NCBI GenBank assembly: GCA_013115145.1
Contig: JAAPAO010000056.1
Location: forward strand, 35,718 to 99,717
Length of the DNA stretch: 64,000 nucleotides
Origin: Perkinsus chesapeaki
Lineage: Eukaryota > Perkinsozoa > Perkinsida > Perkinsidae
Direction of reading: 5' to 3'
Shown here: positions 11,989 through 25,225 of the stretch, piece after piece
Layout of the letters: each line of letters opens with the position of its first letter
How positions within the stretch are numbered: position 1 is the stretch's first letter
Translations under genes and position numbers: made by a program
The notes under the pieces: generated by a model
Database searches by the model: none
Seen by the model: the letters and a program-made list of their open reading frames with translations, nothing else
What the model was told of the DNA's origin: nothing

Positions 11989-13314
11989 TCAGAAATTTTT
12001 TATTGCTGAATAGCCACCAACTCCCATGATAACGACAGCTAAAAGTGTCAGGAAGACCAATAGTACAAACTCTGCTGTACGGTTCTTGAAGACTGCCATG
12101 AGCGAGCCTTGATAAGTGAGAGCCCGCATGCGAAGGCAAAGCAGAGCTGGTAAAATCATGGCAATTACAACCATGGTGAAAACGCCCAGTATGTCGACTA
12201 ACTTTTCGACCGATGGAACTACTACAGCCACTATGAGAGTGACTCCAACGAAACAAGTACGAATGACAATCCTCTGTAGAGTGCTCCGCACAGACGTACT
12301 TAACACGTCTACTTTAAAAGCGTATTCGACTGAAGACACGATCGGTAAAAGCATAACGAGGTAGTGTGGAAAACACATAAATAATATAGCAATTACCAGA
12401 CAATAACCCCAAGCATCCAAGGCCTTTCCGGCCGGAGCGATACTATTAATAATCGCATTATTTATCAGACTTCTACCATAACCGAAGTAGCCACAGCAAC
12501 CAACTAGAAAGTAAATAACAAAAGTCAGTCCAAGCCCGATTGACGCCACCTTCGGGAACGCACTCGGAGTCCTCATATCGCGGATTAGTGTCGGTGTGAT
12601 GTTAGCTATTTGATAGGCCAATATAGAGTTACCAAAGGACACCGTCCAAGCCAGAATATCTGAGCCTAGCAGGTCATAGGTCACATCACCGTGCTCTTCA
12701 ATGCCTTGCACTATGCCTTGTGCGGCGATGATAACCAGCACGGCAATAATGCCCACCAGACCAAGCGACGATACATAGGTTATTTCCTTGAAGGACCTCA
12801 ACCACGAGAGGGGAGTGCAGACAGCCGCCCAGACGCACGTCCAGGCCTTAGCGGAGATCTGTGGAAAAATCTTCTGTGTATTCTGACCCAGCAAGAGCAG
12901 CATCCCCGAACAGGCCCCGGTCATGGTCACGTGGACAACGAGTAAAGTGATGACCTGCCCGACTCTGCCGTAGCAGACTTTGCCCAGTTTCTCGTAAGTG
13001 TATATAGGTTCCCCGGTAGGATGGATGCTGACTGCGGTATGGAGCTTGCAAACGAGATAATCAGTAATAACGGCTCCTATACAAAGTATGATAGCACCGC
13101 CGATCCACCCACACCGGGCGACCACGCTTGGTAATGATACGATTCCCAAACCTGAAAAAGGTAAACATGAATTGTTTCGCTCCGCTCAAGACTTACCAAT
13201 GGCTCCCAGTATAACGTTTATAACCGCGTGCATGTTGCTACATTTCTTACTGGCCTCTGCATCAACTTTCGCCTCAACCGCATGGGAAGCATTTCCGACG
13301 CTGACGTTGGCCAT
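11989..13314 (-). CDS. AAAP-family amino acid transporter, copy 4
   Basis: Exons 13197-13314 and 11989-13151 are joined by a 45-nt intron (gtaagt...ttcag), giving about 426 aa. The first exon is short (39 codons plus one base) and ends in KKCSNMHA...LGAIG, matching the conserved junction of copies 1-3. About 11 membrane segments follow, ending GGYSAIKNF. It is clearly diverged from copies 2 and 3 in the loops. Start: ATG 13314, the only ATG upstream of the junction in frame. Confidence 0.9.
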
Positions 13315-13585
13315 TAAAGGCGCTTAAACGTCGAGAATCCTAGCACACCGTCGACGGACTTTGGCGACCCGAACTCGACTCCGGGGGCAAAGTGAGAGGC
13401 AATTAGTAATTTCAATGACACACAACAACGCCGAGACGCGGTCCCGTCGACTCTGAAGAGTTGAAAACAAAAACATAGACGGCCGTACAGTCCAGATGCC
13501 GCATCCAGGAATTGAACCTGCGCGTCTATACGCCACACCAACAATTCCACTACCCCCTTCCCGTCCGGCCATCTGAGCACAGCAT

Positions 13586-13852
13586 TCATAGTTCAGTAAC
13601 ACTGCTATGATGGGCAGGCGAGGTCGATGACGTACTCGGGCTCGAGAAGCTCGCCGTATGTTTCCTGCCGATCGCGCCCGATCCATCCAGGCTCCGGATA
13701 GGTAAGGAAGGTATCTCTTCAAGCATATGATTATGAAGATGGTTATCCTCATTGAATGTCAGTTCTGTCTCGGCTTCCAAGGACGCTGCTATGGACGTAG
13801 GGGTGTCTCGACTGAGATCAGAACGAAGTGCGGTATGAACCGGTTTACTCAT
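13586..13852 (-). CDS. Hypothetical Ser/Thr-rich ORF
   Basis: An ATG-started 88-aa frame, rich in Ser, Thr and Glu, with no hydrophobic segment and no known motif. It lies upstream of the transporter array on the same strand. It could be a first exon or chance. Confidence 0.25.
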   Translation of the reverse strand: MSKPVHTALRSDLSRDTPTSIAASLEAETELTFNEDNHLHNHMLEEIPSLPIRSLDGSGAIGRKHTASFSSPSTSSTSPAHHSSVTEL

Positions 13853-13945
13853 AGCTTCAAATTCACCTATAAATCGAATACAGACCACCACCACAACAAC
13901 AATAACAATGACGTGACTATTGAAATTGCGCCATTCAAAAGTCAT

Positions 13946-16900
13946 TTCCGGCGACCTGAATCAGGCCGTCTTTACAGAACACAGTGGGACTAACTTAGCA
14001 AGCGAGACAGGAGGTTCATGATTGCACTTGACAAGGTCTAAAGATTCCACCAGACCAAGCTTTTACCATCATCTATGCGAGCACCCTAACATTACCCAGA
14101 GCAGCAACTGTCCGTCACCAGGCCGTCACCGCGTGGCGTGTTATTAGCTGCTTTCCGGCTCACCGCCCGAATTCGCCTTGCAGCTTGCTTGTAAGAATAA
14201 GGTTGAGGTCTGCACCAAGAATCCAGTCGGCAAAAAGCCATCATTCTATTACAGCTTTTGTTTTAAAGAATTATAGGTAGCACACTCCAGCTCCACCCTC
14301 GGGCCCAATGTAGCTCTAACTAGTGTGTAGGCAGCTGTGATGTAAACTGAGGAGTCATCATCACAGACAAACATTACTCTAGGTAAAGGGGCATTGGACG
14401 GGTGGGCCGATGCTAACCTGAGCGAGAGGGGGAATATCTATGAAGATTCGAATACGTTACGAATAAGGAAGAGACATTGCAAAATACCATAAACTTAATA
14501 CACTTTTTGCGAATCTATTATTAAACAAAGCAGTCACTATAACAGTAATCCACAATCTCGTACCGTCTTCCGCAAAAAACACTACTTTGGATATTCTTCA
14601 GAGTGCGATAGTTTCATATTCGATCGTATTTTTAACATGCAAAAGCTCTACACCCCAACCTACGTAATTAGCTCCTGTATTGCTGAGAGGACAAACTTGC
14701 AGCGAGCTGCCTTAGCAGAGGCAGCTGGCTGGAACTTAACTGGATCATCTTGGGCGAGGGAAGTGTAGACGCAATCCACCATTACCAGGTTAACATCTAA
14801 AATGCATATGACAGAATGCGAAACGTTCGAGCGAGAGGTGAACAGAAGTGTTGATAGAATACTAATAGAAATATAGTAGTAAAGAGGGAGTGTGAAGATC
14901 GATCCGTGGCCATAATTAAGGTAATAATAATGATTAAAAATGTTTATTTGATATTGTCATTTATAATTTATTATATACCAAACCGTATAATACCGACAAC
15001 ACCGAAAATTCAGCATGAACTAACTAATCGTATGAAAATTAGTTGAAGTCCGAGCATTGAGGAGCATAGGACAGAGCTAAACAAGCGAATTTAATGTGTG
15101 GTAAGTGGTAATAATAAGGCTCCCGAGAAGGGCTGCTGCACTGGGACCGGCGGCAGAGGCGGGCTACTCGTAAGAGTAATTGAACATGACAATATTTATT
15201 ATAGGATTTTAGTATCGAAATATAGTCGGTTCTTCGAAAACAGCAAATTGCGAAAAGTTCATGATAATTTCCTACTAAAATTTGCAAGGATAAAGGGGAA
15301 TACAGCCCACTCGAGTCCCAATAGCCATTGACCGAGAAATCCGTGGATACCACACTTAAAATGACTACCATCCCAGTCCTGTATAGGAGCTGACGCAGCA
15401 GTAACTATCCCACGAAGATGCACACGCTTCCTTAGGGACGTCTCGCGAAGGCTTCTGGCCAGGTAGGAACTGCCGGGATCATTTGTCACCAGTAGAACTT
15501 CGGGACGACGAGATTCGGTATCTGAAAAGCTGCGAACTATGGCCAGCTAGAAGCCCTTTGAAAAAACAAAGAGGGTGATCGATGAAAGATTCATTCTAAT
15601 TAATTCGAAAAGCACGAAAGCCACTACGTGATTAGTCATTATATTAAACCTGCGTAAGGACACTCCGGCGAGGTTTGATTTTTCCAATTACCTTCAGTGG
15701 GCCCAGATACGAGCCATTCAAGGAGGAAGGTCTCAATGATGTTCTGAAGGAAGTCTGTGATTTGGGAAAGTTGCGGTATGATAAGGAGTAGTAGTGATGC
15801 CCAAAACTTAACCCAGTAGGCTGACCAGTAGAATATAGAGTAGAGCCAATAGGTAGCGATTGAGACTACCTGAAGGGAATTATTAATATATAAATGTAAT
15901 AAAGAGGTGACATAGAGGTCTTATTTTTAAAATATTAATGTAAATACAGTGAATATATAAGCAGCTCTCCAACATAAGGAGCTTACAGAGGTAGCCCATC
16001 TAGCCATTACTTCAATTAAGGACGTATCATGGCTGAGGAACTGACACAAGTAGCATCTTAGGACCAATGTAAGGCTGAACCTACGTCTCTCGAACTTATA
16101 TAGGCATCAACCACAATCTGCTCAACGCATCTTTTGCCCGAGAACAAATCGATAATCTCAGTGGGGAAGATTCCCTTACAAAGGAGGCCCCAAAAGGATG
16201 GGGACGAACTCTGGGAAGAGGACGTCATTTATAGAGACAAACTGCATAGGCAGGCGCTATTTTGATGAGAATCTGCGGAAATGTGGTATGAATATCCTGC
16301 AATGAGGCGACAAAGAAGCCCTATTCGGCAGAAACCTTAGGAAAATGCCAAAACATGAATGGGCTCCGAAGTCAGTGAAGAAATAACTTTTCCTAATCGC
16401 AAGCAATCAACATTGATTCCAATTGGGCCTGCAAAGTAAGGTGCCAGTAATTGCCCAACGAACCACTTCGCAAACGTGTTATTCATTTTAGGAAGGTTAC
16501 TAATTTTTGTCCAGACCGAGTAGACCACTGGCGGCAGTCCCCTAGACACTCACAAGTTTTCTGTAGTAATCGGCGGCTTGATGAGAACGGAGAGCGCTAA
16601 TCAACTTTTTGATAGAATACAAAGCCATAGAGTAATAATTCTAGTTCAGATTAACAAAAGGCACGTGTGGGCCCAAAAGGTGTAAAGGTATTGCCGAAAA
16701 ATATGCGGAAATGATTCCCTATGGTCGATGAAAGGAAAATATAGGCAATTTTCAAATAGGGTTAGAGCATGTATCACAATCGGCTGCCCTCATCAAACGC
16801 AGAAATAGCTTGAGAAGATGAACGTTCGGAGACACGAACTATCTGTGACCGAGGCGAGCTACAGTACCATTTAAAACCCGGTGTGATGAGTAGGCGAAGG

Positions 16901-19900
16901 TTCGAATCCAGGCGAGAGTATTTTTCCTTGGAAAATAGCAGCAGCGCCTTTTGGCGATGGTAGATCTTGCCGAAGGTTTTTGAGTACTGCGAAAGCAGAC
17001 CAACTTTAATGCATTTTGAGCTTGCCCGGAGGGTCCCTAGAATGTATCCTAATATTGGCGGTATCTCACGAAGGCTCCGAAAAGTGGTGATCGAAGTGAT
17101 GATGATTTCGTGAAGTGTTTTCGGCATCCTACGGTGATTACAAATTATAATTTTTGATTAAAACGAGCCGGCTATAACAGTACAATAACAGTCGAATGAT
17201 ATAAGCTTTAATCAACGCGGGTCGCTACTTACCATTTACTGGCCTTTTCAAGACTACCGTCGTTAACGTCTTCCAAATGAGCTCTGGAGAATCTTTACAC
17301 TCTTCGAGCTAAGATACTTCTTCTCAGGCTGTTACTTTGTGATTTGATGGCTGCTCCGAGGACATATAAAGTTACCAGAGAAGTCGTCCATCTTTTGGCC
17401 GGGAAGATGATTCGTGACGGTCGCACTGTAAGGCAGCAAACGGTATCTTGGGTCGGAGCTGGTGTTCAAAGATCTGCTCGGCATATCATAGTCAAACTCT
17501 GGACTTTTCTGACCCGGACGCCCGTCAGGATTTTCCGAAATTTGCCAGCAACTACTGGCGTTGTAACTCCGTATAACTCGACCGAAGAGGCACATCGAAT
17601 GTTCTCAGAAGGAGATTCATTTAATGTCTCCTTCTGGTCTACGTTCTGAGCTTTATAGCGAAAATTCCGTTGTGTCTTTTCCTCATTAGGGAAACTTTTT
17701 CATCCCAAAGATCACACTACTGTGAGACTAGACTCGCCAGAACCTTCGAAATGGCGATGGCTTCCCAGGTGACCCCGGACGACCGTCGTGGAATGCTCCG
17801 TCTAGTTGAATGTGATGATGGTTGCATGCGAGTTGAGTTTGTCATACGGTAATATAAGAAAATACCACAAAGTAAGATAGGAATCTTTGTCAGATCGGAT
17901 GGAAATGATGTTGATTCAACGACACCTGAGGAATCTTTCGTGGCTGATAAGGGCGACAAGTAACCTCTGGGGTATCTTAGCCCTCGGTCAGTTTATCCTC
18001 GGCTTGCTGTTGTCGAGTCTCGAAAGAAGCGGGTTGTCAAAAAACTACGGCAGATTTTCCTCCCAAAGAATTTTACTATTACTACGAGAACGTCAAAATG
18101 CATCTTGTCGAGCAGATACACAGAGATTCGCTAAATTAACTCTTCCCCCAGAATTGGCGTCTGTGAATGGGTATCATTTCAGATTGGACCCTGTCCCGCA
18201 GTGCACCACCGGTAGAGTATATGTGCTCCGAGTGAAGGATGAGAAGCATCTGTAGGTTATATGTTCCCCTCCTCCTCCTCCGGTACGTGATCTCATCGAT
18301 AGGTATTGGATGCAAGCTGAGGATGATACAGATGAAGCTAGACTAGTTGTTAAATTCAATAAGGCTCTTGATAGGGCGCAGAGTGAGCCTGATCAGGAGG
18401 ATGCTGTGATGGAAGGTAGGTTCGGTGGTGCATGCTCAACTAATAGTAATTGGAATCCGAGGAGAACCCTCGTTAGAAATAAAGCAACTCCTTATGTCTT
18501 TCGAATTCGGCTGTTGCCTGTCTTAGTCTTGCAATATCCCTCGCCTCAGATGCTGCCCCACCACCTCCCACTAGCGCGCCGTTCCCGTCTAGGTGAGCTC
18601 TCAGATATCTTCATCTCCCCTATTTAATCTTAGGTCTACATCTTCCCGACCTCGGAGGACATCAGGGCCTAGTGCCGTTGAAAGGATACTAGGAGCCGAT
18701 GTGGCTGAGGATTTCAGGCCTACCGAAGAACAGTAGGAAGGGAGGGGTTGTGAGCGAGGTGGGTTGTACTCTGTTTGGGACTTGTTCTTATCACACACGA
18801 AAAGTGTGTATGTTACTACGGAAATCTTTTAATATATATTCCTTAACCTTAAGACAGTAAGAAGGCAAAGAAGAACATCAGGTATTCTCTTTTGGAGCTT
18901 TTTTCGGTCTAGGGAATTATTTCCCAGAGAAATTTCCATTGTTACGATGAATGTTCATTAGGAACATCTCTGATTAACACGTTTCCATGAGGGCAGATGA
19001 GTCCCTGTTCGAAATTTCGCTGAAGTCGGGACTCCGATAATGCACGATATAATCCACAGGGCGCTAATTTTCTAGGTATCATGCTCAGGTTCGCCCAGGC
19101 CGCCGCGTTTTGGATCCTGTCGCACCAACTAGAAGAAGCTGGAGTCCGTGTTCGCCCTAGGGTAGTAGTACAGGGGAACTTGAAGCGTGTGATAGTGGGT
19201 ATCGTTGCGCATGCGTGCAGAACGCAGCATACGGTTATTGTTTTTCCTTCCTTCAGATACACCCAACGCCTCTAAGGAACGTATTAACCAAGGAAGTTCT
19301 ATTGAAGCTAGCTGGAGACGATGATTGTAATATATGAACGGGAAACGAGATTTTACTGTTGCCGGATTAGGCAGTAAACAGTTGAAGGAGCAGATACCAG
19401 AGGAGCATAGTTTAGAAGATACTATAACAAGTGTACAGCTTAGTCAGGCAATGGGGAGAATGGATGAGGCGATGTAATGATGATAGGAGGGGCGGGGTGA
19501 TGGGTGGTGTATAAATTATAATAATATGCGTTGTTCGGCGAAGGATGTGCTGTCCCTCGACTTCGTATTATGAAAGTAAACCGCTTACAATGCACCACTT
19601 TCTATCTTTTCCAGTCATTTGATGTGATATCCTCGGTCCCTTTGAGGCATGCCTTCACTTTAATTTTTCATTGTTTCACTTATTTCTGAAGGTGATATAT
19701 AAAATAACAAGTCTCTCGGTAAATATACAAACCATATACTATCTTTGTATCCTTTTTTTATACATGAACTTTTATAGTATTATTATATGCCATCGGATAT
19801 AGTATTATTAAATAGCACTGTATTAGAGTGAGCAGTCGTATACATAATAATTACCACGTCAAGAGAGAGTTTATGGTATTGTATTTCCATCATTAGTTAC

Positions 19901-21206
19901 TCTGAGAATGTCCTGGCTCTGTTCCAGGCCCTTGAGTTGGACCCTACAGTACTGGACACCAATCCCGACCGTAAGTGGTACATTATTATTTCGCTTATAT
20001 GTCCGCTTTATCAGCTTTCCAATGTCTTTGCGAAGCTCTTGAAAAAAAGTATAAAAAGGAAGGTGGCTCTTCCGGCGCTGATAAAGAAGATGAGGAGATG
20101 CCGAGTGCTGAATGAATAAAGTGTTTCTAGTACCATGTCTTGAGTAAAGTCACGCATCCGGTGGAGTTGGCCCGCCCCAGTATTTCAGACTTGTCTTGGT
20201 GGATGGTCGTTGGTCCAGTATGCGGCGTGTGTATTTAGGTACGGAGCACCACTGTGTCTCCTGGAGAACCGGTGTCCTCGAGTAGCCATCGGGTTATAAC
20301 AAATAAGAGTAAGGGGGGTAGGAAATGACTCGTGCTCTTATCTCCTTGGATCCTGAGGAAGCAAATCCTATAGTATAACCGTCTTCCGAGGTATCTTCTG
20401 GGTTCATCATCTGACAAGGTCAGGTTTTGATTTCATGGTCGGGTGTTGTTTTTTCCAAACGACAAAATCGGGATTACGTTTTAGCACCAGAACCGTACTG
20501 TAGGTTTTAGTACATTATTATTATATCCTGAGAGAAGGGTATAATCATTGAAAATGAATTTATGTATCTATTATGTAAATTATTTGAATGTATTATTGAG
20601 CATTAATATACTATTGACTGTAATACTAAATGTACTTCTTCCACCAGGCTATACATGCTTTTATCAGCGTGGTTGAAGGATATAGTGCTACCTATAAAAT
20701 GCTAACTAATGAATATGTATACTGTATTTATAATTAAAACTACTAAGATATGTCCATGTATGGATATCCAACAAGGTATCTCACTATTTTTTTGCGATTC
20801 ACGGTTCAAGCATATGCGGCCGAGAATAATGATTCGGATTCGGAATGTTGATTTCGAACCTGAGAACCACCCGGGATAAACCACAGATAACTGCTCATTG
20901 TCAGATCTCATGGTCTGTGATGGCATGGAAAACTTAACGTGGAAGCTCAGAGTCAGTAACCTAGGCCTTTGAATCGATTAAATGTCAAGGTTCAGATTCG
21001 GGAATCAATGTCGCGCGTCTCACAGACATATATGACTCAGATATCAAGATGGATGCGTGGATCGGGTCTCGCATCCCTCTCTCCCTGTTATCAGCTCAAC
21101 AATGTTAATAATATCAAACCAGATACTCTTTGGCTATAGTCTACCAGACCAAGCTACTATTGGCTAAAAAGGCCAGTGGAGATAAAAACAGTCTGAACGA
21201 GCCGGC
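13946..21206. other. Long gene-poor interval
   Basis: Over 7 kb without a gene I can support. Frames are short and interrupted. A minus-strand frame at 16774-17127 and plus-strand frames at 17344-17649, 17750-17852 and 18310-18627 are the longest but share no motif, and I could not join them by phase-consistent splicing. Parts (14.9 kb, 15.9 kb, 19.5-20.7 kb) are strongly AT-rich. This may be intergenic DNA with decayed genes or elements. Confidence 0.5.
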
Positions 21207-22094
21207 TTATGCTCTGAAGAGAGCAATGCTGGCGCCGAGGCTGGGTATATGAGCGTGGATCTCCTGAGGCTTCTCGCTCGAGAAATCAAACTCCGAACCT
21301 GAAAAAGCGCTTGCTGCTTAATCAGCGCTGCTGATTAAGGACTCGTTATCTGACTCACCTTCCAGGTATGTACCATTGGTCATGCCAGTTAAACTGGTTA
21401 AGTGCTCTCCATCAAACTCGTACCCTATACCCCACTCACGGTGCGCCTTTGTGCCATTACCCGCGATGATCCTGAAAATGAGCAGCTTCGTAGAAGGACT
21501 GCTCCGGGGAGTCCTACACTTCCTGGACGGCATAAGAGAAGCGATCGAACGTTATAGTGATCTTAGTGCCGCTATCAGTGGTCTCACCGGCGAAGGTACC
21601 AACAGGAAATGTCGGGTCTGAAATGCAAGTAGGCAGACTGAATGCAAAGACTTGTTGGAATTAGGAAGAGAAAGAACTTGTCATCATGGGGCATTTTGTG
21701 TCCTCACCTCCACATATGATAGGGAACACTTTACGCTTCTTGTCAGAAGCGCGCTTCTTCTTGGAGTATCTAACGTCTGCCCACCTGCGACGGATGATTC
21801 TGTACCTATCATCAAAGAAGTACTCAATGGCAGTACAGAGATGGATGCCAACTCACAGATTCTCGCAGACTGGGGCAGCGGTTGAGCTTTCCAGACAACG
21901 AGACGTACGGGAGCCACATCTAGCTTCGCCCTTACACACTAAGTTGCAGAACATCTAAACAGAAAGTACACCCTGGACGCTTCCACTGGCGGAATGTAGC
22001 TTACATCCCCGTCCGAAGCGCCAACTGTCCAGATTATGACCAAAATACTGAAGGTCATTATAGTTATCAGGCGACCGCTCTGGACTTGACTCAT
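21207..22094 (-). CDS. Secreted cysteine-rich protein, paralogue A (196 aa)
   Basis: Six exons: 22005-22094, 21857-21954, 21708-21805, 21518-21617, 21359-21471, 21207-21298. Introns are 50, 51, 90, 46 and 60 nt, with junction phases 0, 2, 1, 2, 1. Exon 1 encodes a 30-residue signal peptide (hydrophobic core about 10-24). The mature start carries a Cys cluster (FCNLVCKGEARCGSRTSRC, then PVCENLYR) and a later CGG. C-terminal landmarks are GIGYEFDGEHLTSLTG and IHAHIPSLGA. All five introns match paralogue B in site and phase, which proves the model. A basic stretch (residues about 77-90) is unlike B. Family and function not recognised; extracellular or host-facing use is a guess. Confidence 0.85.
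21317..21339. repeat. Hairpin inside last intron of paralogue A
   Basis: CTTAATCAGC (21317-21326), 3-nt spacer, GCTGATTAAG (21330-21339); a perfect 10-bp inverted repeat within intron 5 (21299-21358). Paralogue B has no such element in its matching intron. Confidence 0.8.
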
Positions 22095-23208
22095 TTTTTA
22101 GAAGTATGGAAATACCGAACAAAGCTATTCTTAGATTCCTCATATGCACGCGAGCACAAACCCAACGCGTGCGTAACTGCTACGGACTAGACTGTTACTG
22201 GCGCAGTGGGTCCCCAAGTTCGGAACGGGTTCGATCGTCACTGAAGCCGACCGCTCGCGCTTTAGGTCTCACGTTATTATTCGTCTGTTGTAGGCTCTAT
22301 CAGTACTGTTTGATCATCACACCAATAAGATTGTGACATTTTTGCAGACATGGGCGACACGTGTCTCTTACTTGCCAGCAGCCTATTTCAACATCTCTTC
22401 GCAAGAACTGCTTTCTGAGCGATAAGGACCTATTATACGAGGCAGTTCAAAGGGCATGACAGGTTTCAAGAGGTATTGTCGTGTCGCAAGGTGTTTGCTC
22501 TTTGATTAGTCCTCAATCTTTAGTAGCGGGAAATCCGAAATTCGAATGTCTTCTCGAGTATTCGAACCTTCGTATCCTCATTGGCGAAGCTCAAAGTTTG
22601 TTCTTGAGGAAACCCGAGATGGATCCTAAGTGAGAAGTCCCGCGACCTACAAGCATCAACTCCGTATTACTATGGCATTCGCGGACCTTAACCCCATTTC
22701 CCTCGAATTTGAGGCCCTTAACGGGCCGTTAACTTCCCAACCTACTATCTGTGTTACTGGCTAACTTTCAACGTGTTATATTTTACGATGGCGGTTCTAC
22801 TGTTTTGGGGAATGTGGATGGATCGTGGAGAAACTTAGTGCATTTGGTTCTGATTTCAGCTGGTGAAAGTCAGCCCCCATCCCCGGTCTCCTGATACAGC
22901 TGTAGGTACTGAAAAACCTATATCCACTCGGTCGTTACCTAGCGGTTAAGTGGCGGTATTTGTTTGGGCTGGAAGTAAGTAGGGCAAGGGTCTGGAATGA
23001 TCCGTATTCTAGTTTGCTCATCATGCCAGGCTCCGCAGTGCGGGGTCCGCACTGCGGGATGGTATTCGTCTCACTGAAATTTGCGCAACAATGGTAAAGT
23101 AATAAACGTAATAACAATCTTGTTAATCTAGGGTCACGGTCTACTAGGCCGCCACATCATTATCTAAAGAGTATATGGGGATGAGTTGGGATGCTTGGAG
23201 CAGCCGGC
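22095..23208. other. Spacer between paralogues A and B
   Basis: About 1.1 kb with no supported gene. It contains a perfect hairpin at 23033-23057. Both paralogues are followed directly after their stop codon by the same bases (TAAGCCGGCT), so a little of the 3' flank is conserved. Confidence 0.5.
23033..23057. repeat. Perfect GC-rich hairpin
   Basis: CCGCAGTGCGG (23033-23043), spacer GGT, CCGCACTGCGG (23047-23057). An 11-bp perfect inverted repeat about 150 bp beyond the 3' end of paralogue B. No T-run follows on either strand. Confidence 0.8.
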
Positions 23209-24166
23209 TTATTGCTTAACCATCGTCTCGTTGTAGGCGAAGGCCGGGATATAGGCGTGGATCTGCTTTGGGTTCCCTTGTGAGAAGAAGAACTGTGAGC
23301 CTGAACAAGGAAACACTATAAATATGTCGCTTCATTAAACAAGACCGAAACCGCTGAGGCTATATCATAAACTCACCATTGAAGTACGCATAACCTTCAC
23401 GGTCGTGGAAGCCGCTAAAATTGGTGATGTAGTTTCCGCTAGTCGCGTAGCCTATCCCTGTATCACGGTACACTTCTTCGCCGTAGAACTCCATGGTCCT
23501 GAAATGAGACCCAACTTGGGTCACCCGAGGCATGCTCGGCTCATTCAAGGAGCCTCGTTGCGCTGAGAGTCCGTCCTTACACAAAATCTATCCCACGAGA
23601 GTAGTGATCAAACTTCATTGTTATGCGGATCATGTCCTTGATGTTGGGGTCGAAAGGATCAGCCATTAGTCCGATGAAAGTGCCAATCGGAAAGACCGGA
23701 CCTGCAAGGGGAGGAGGCACACGGTACAGCCACAAATGCGTAGAGACCACGAAAACCAGTTGAGCTTGAGCATGACAATTGTGATTCATACCTCCACACG
23801 GAATGCGATAGACTCCACTGTACTTGGACATGTCTTGGACGGAATACAAAGTGTATGGATTCTCGGCAGGGAAGACTCTGTACCTAGCTGGTCCAGCATT
23901 ACTCGATGGCGGGGTGATGAGAGGCTATCAACGCACAGGTTCTCGCAAGATGGGATCGATGAGAGGTTGGTTAGACAGCGGGAGCCCGGACAGCCGCTAG
24001 CCTGCTTGCATATGTAGTCGCAAAAGACCTGAATAGGAATTGTGGGTCCATTGTGCGCCTTGCCCTGGCACTGGACGCTTACATCCCCTGGAGCAGCGGT
24101 TCCTGTCCAACAGATGACCAGAATCGGGAAGACGATTGTTAGTTGGGCACTTGGGACTGAACGCAT
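23209..24166 (-). CDS. Secreted cysteine-rich protein, paralogue B (200 aa)
   Basis: Six exons: 24083-24166, 23937-24028, 23792-23883, 23581-23701, 23377-23498, 23209-23300. Introns are 54, 53, 90, 82 and 76 nt with phases 0, 2, 1, 2, 1, identical to paralogue A. Residues 1-28 form a signal peptide. Mature landmarks are VFCDYICKQASGCPGSRC, CENLYRV, a CGG, GIGYATSGNYITNFSG and IHAYIPAFAY. Intron 1 (24029-24082) is a multiple of three with no stop, so a simple ORF falsely includes 18 extra residues. Six cysteines are shared with A, suggesting disulfides. Family not recognised. Confidence 0.85.
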
Positions 24167-25225
24167 CGTATTCAACAACTGAAGATCGACTAGTGGTCGC
24201 AGCCTAATAGGATTGAGCGTGAACCTGGCTGAGCCAGGGTGGCTACGTATTCGATAATTATGGATCCTCATAGAGATAATCCCACCTAGTCGCGCAATTA
24301 ACAGAATTACGTCACCGCAGCTAAAAGGTGTACGCATGCGCGATCGTCAAGATCTCAGGTTTTTTCCCGGGAAAATGATCGATCGACATTCAAGGCATGA
24401 CATGTTAAGTAATCCAGTACAGCTCAAGAGTAGTGATACCACGATGGTCATCTTGTCACTCAACGTCAACATGACTGGGGCACGAACCGCCACCATTTTC
24501 CCCTTATAACATCGCTCGTGTGGTCTCTTGCGATTCGGGACAGCAACATCATTATAATATCATCATATGGTACACTAAGACGTATACCGACTAAGCTCGG
24601 AAGTATATTAGCATATGGGTTTGCAGTACTATCAGCCCGATATAGCACGTGAGCCATTTACGTGTATCCTCAACTTGCCGTGTACGTGCGAATTTGGTGC
24701 ACCCGGAGCCGCACCCGTCAGTCACCATCTGTGACGCCATGAGGTTGGGCCAGATGCGACCGCCCCATTGCTTAGCGCAGGGTAGCGCAACGGCGGTGCT
24801 CATCACAGTCCGTCGTACCTTATGGGGAATCTCATCGATATAAGGTCTAAATACATAGGTTGTCAAATACGGTGAATGTATTTAATGCATCGCGTATTTA
24901 AGGCAGAAACCGTTCCCCTGGGTTCCGGGGAATCCCGAATGTTGAAAGGCCACGTATGCACGTGAGGTCGCATGGAGAAAATGAATGAAGTTTCATCGGC
25001 CACCTGGATGCTTGTACCGCATGGCATGTTGAACCTTCGCCAATGATAGCCGATATGGTCAGAAAATCCGTAATTAGGGCTATATTCGAATTCCGGTAGG
25101 GCGAAATACTAGCCGCCTCAACGGAGGACTCTATACATGCGCTTCTATGGGAGATTTGTTCTTCTTGTTGTTGCTGAGAAAGGGACATGCGATAGAGAGG
25201 GGCCGATTATTTCAGTATTTTGACA
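24167..25225. other. Gene-poor interval
   Basis: About 1 kb between paralogue B and the kinase gene on the opposite strand. Frames are short and motif-free. Promoters for both divergent genes should lie here, but I see no identifiable element. Confidence 0.5.

Noticed and set aside
16908-16922. GGTTCGAATCC resembling a tRNA B box
   Set aside because: No matching T stem, acceptor stem or A box around it.
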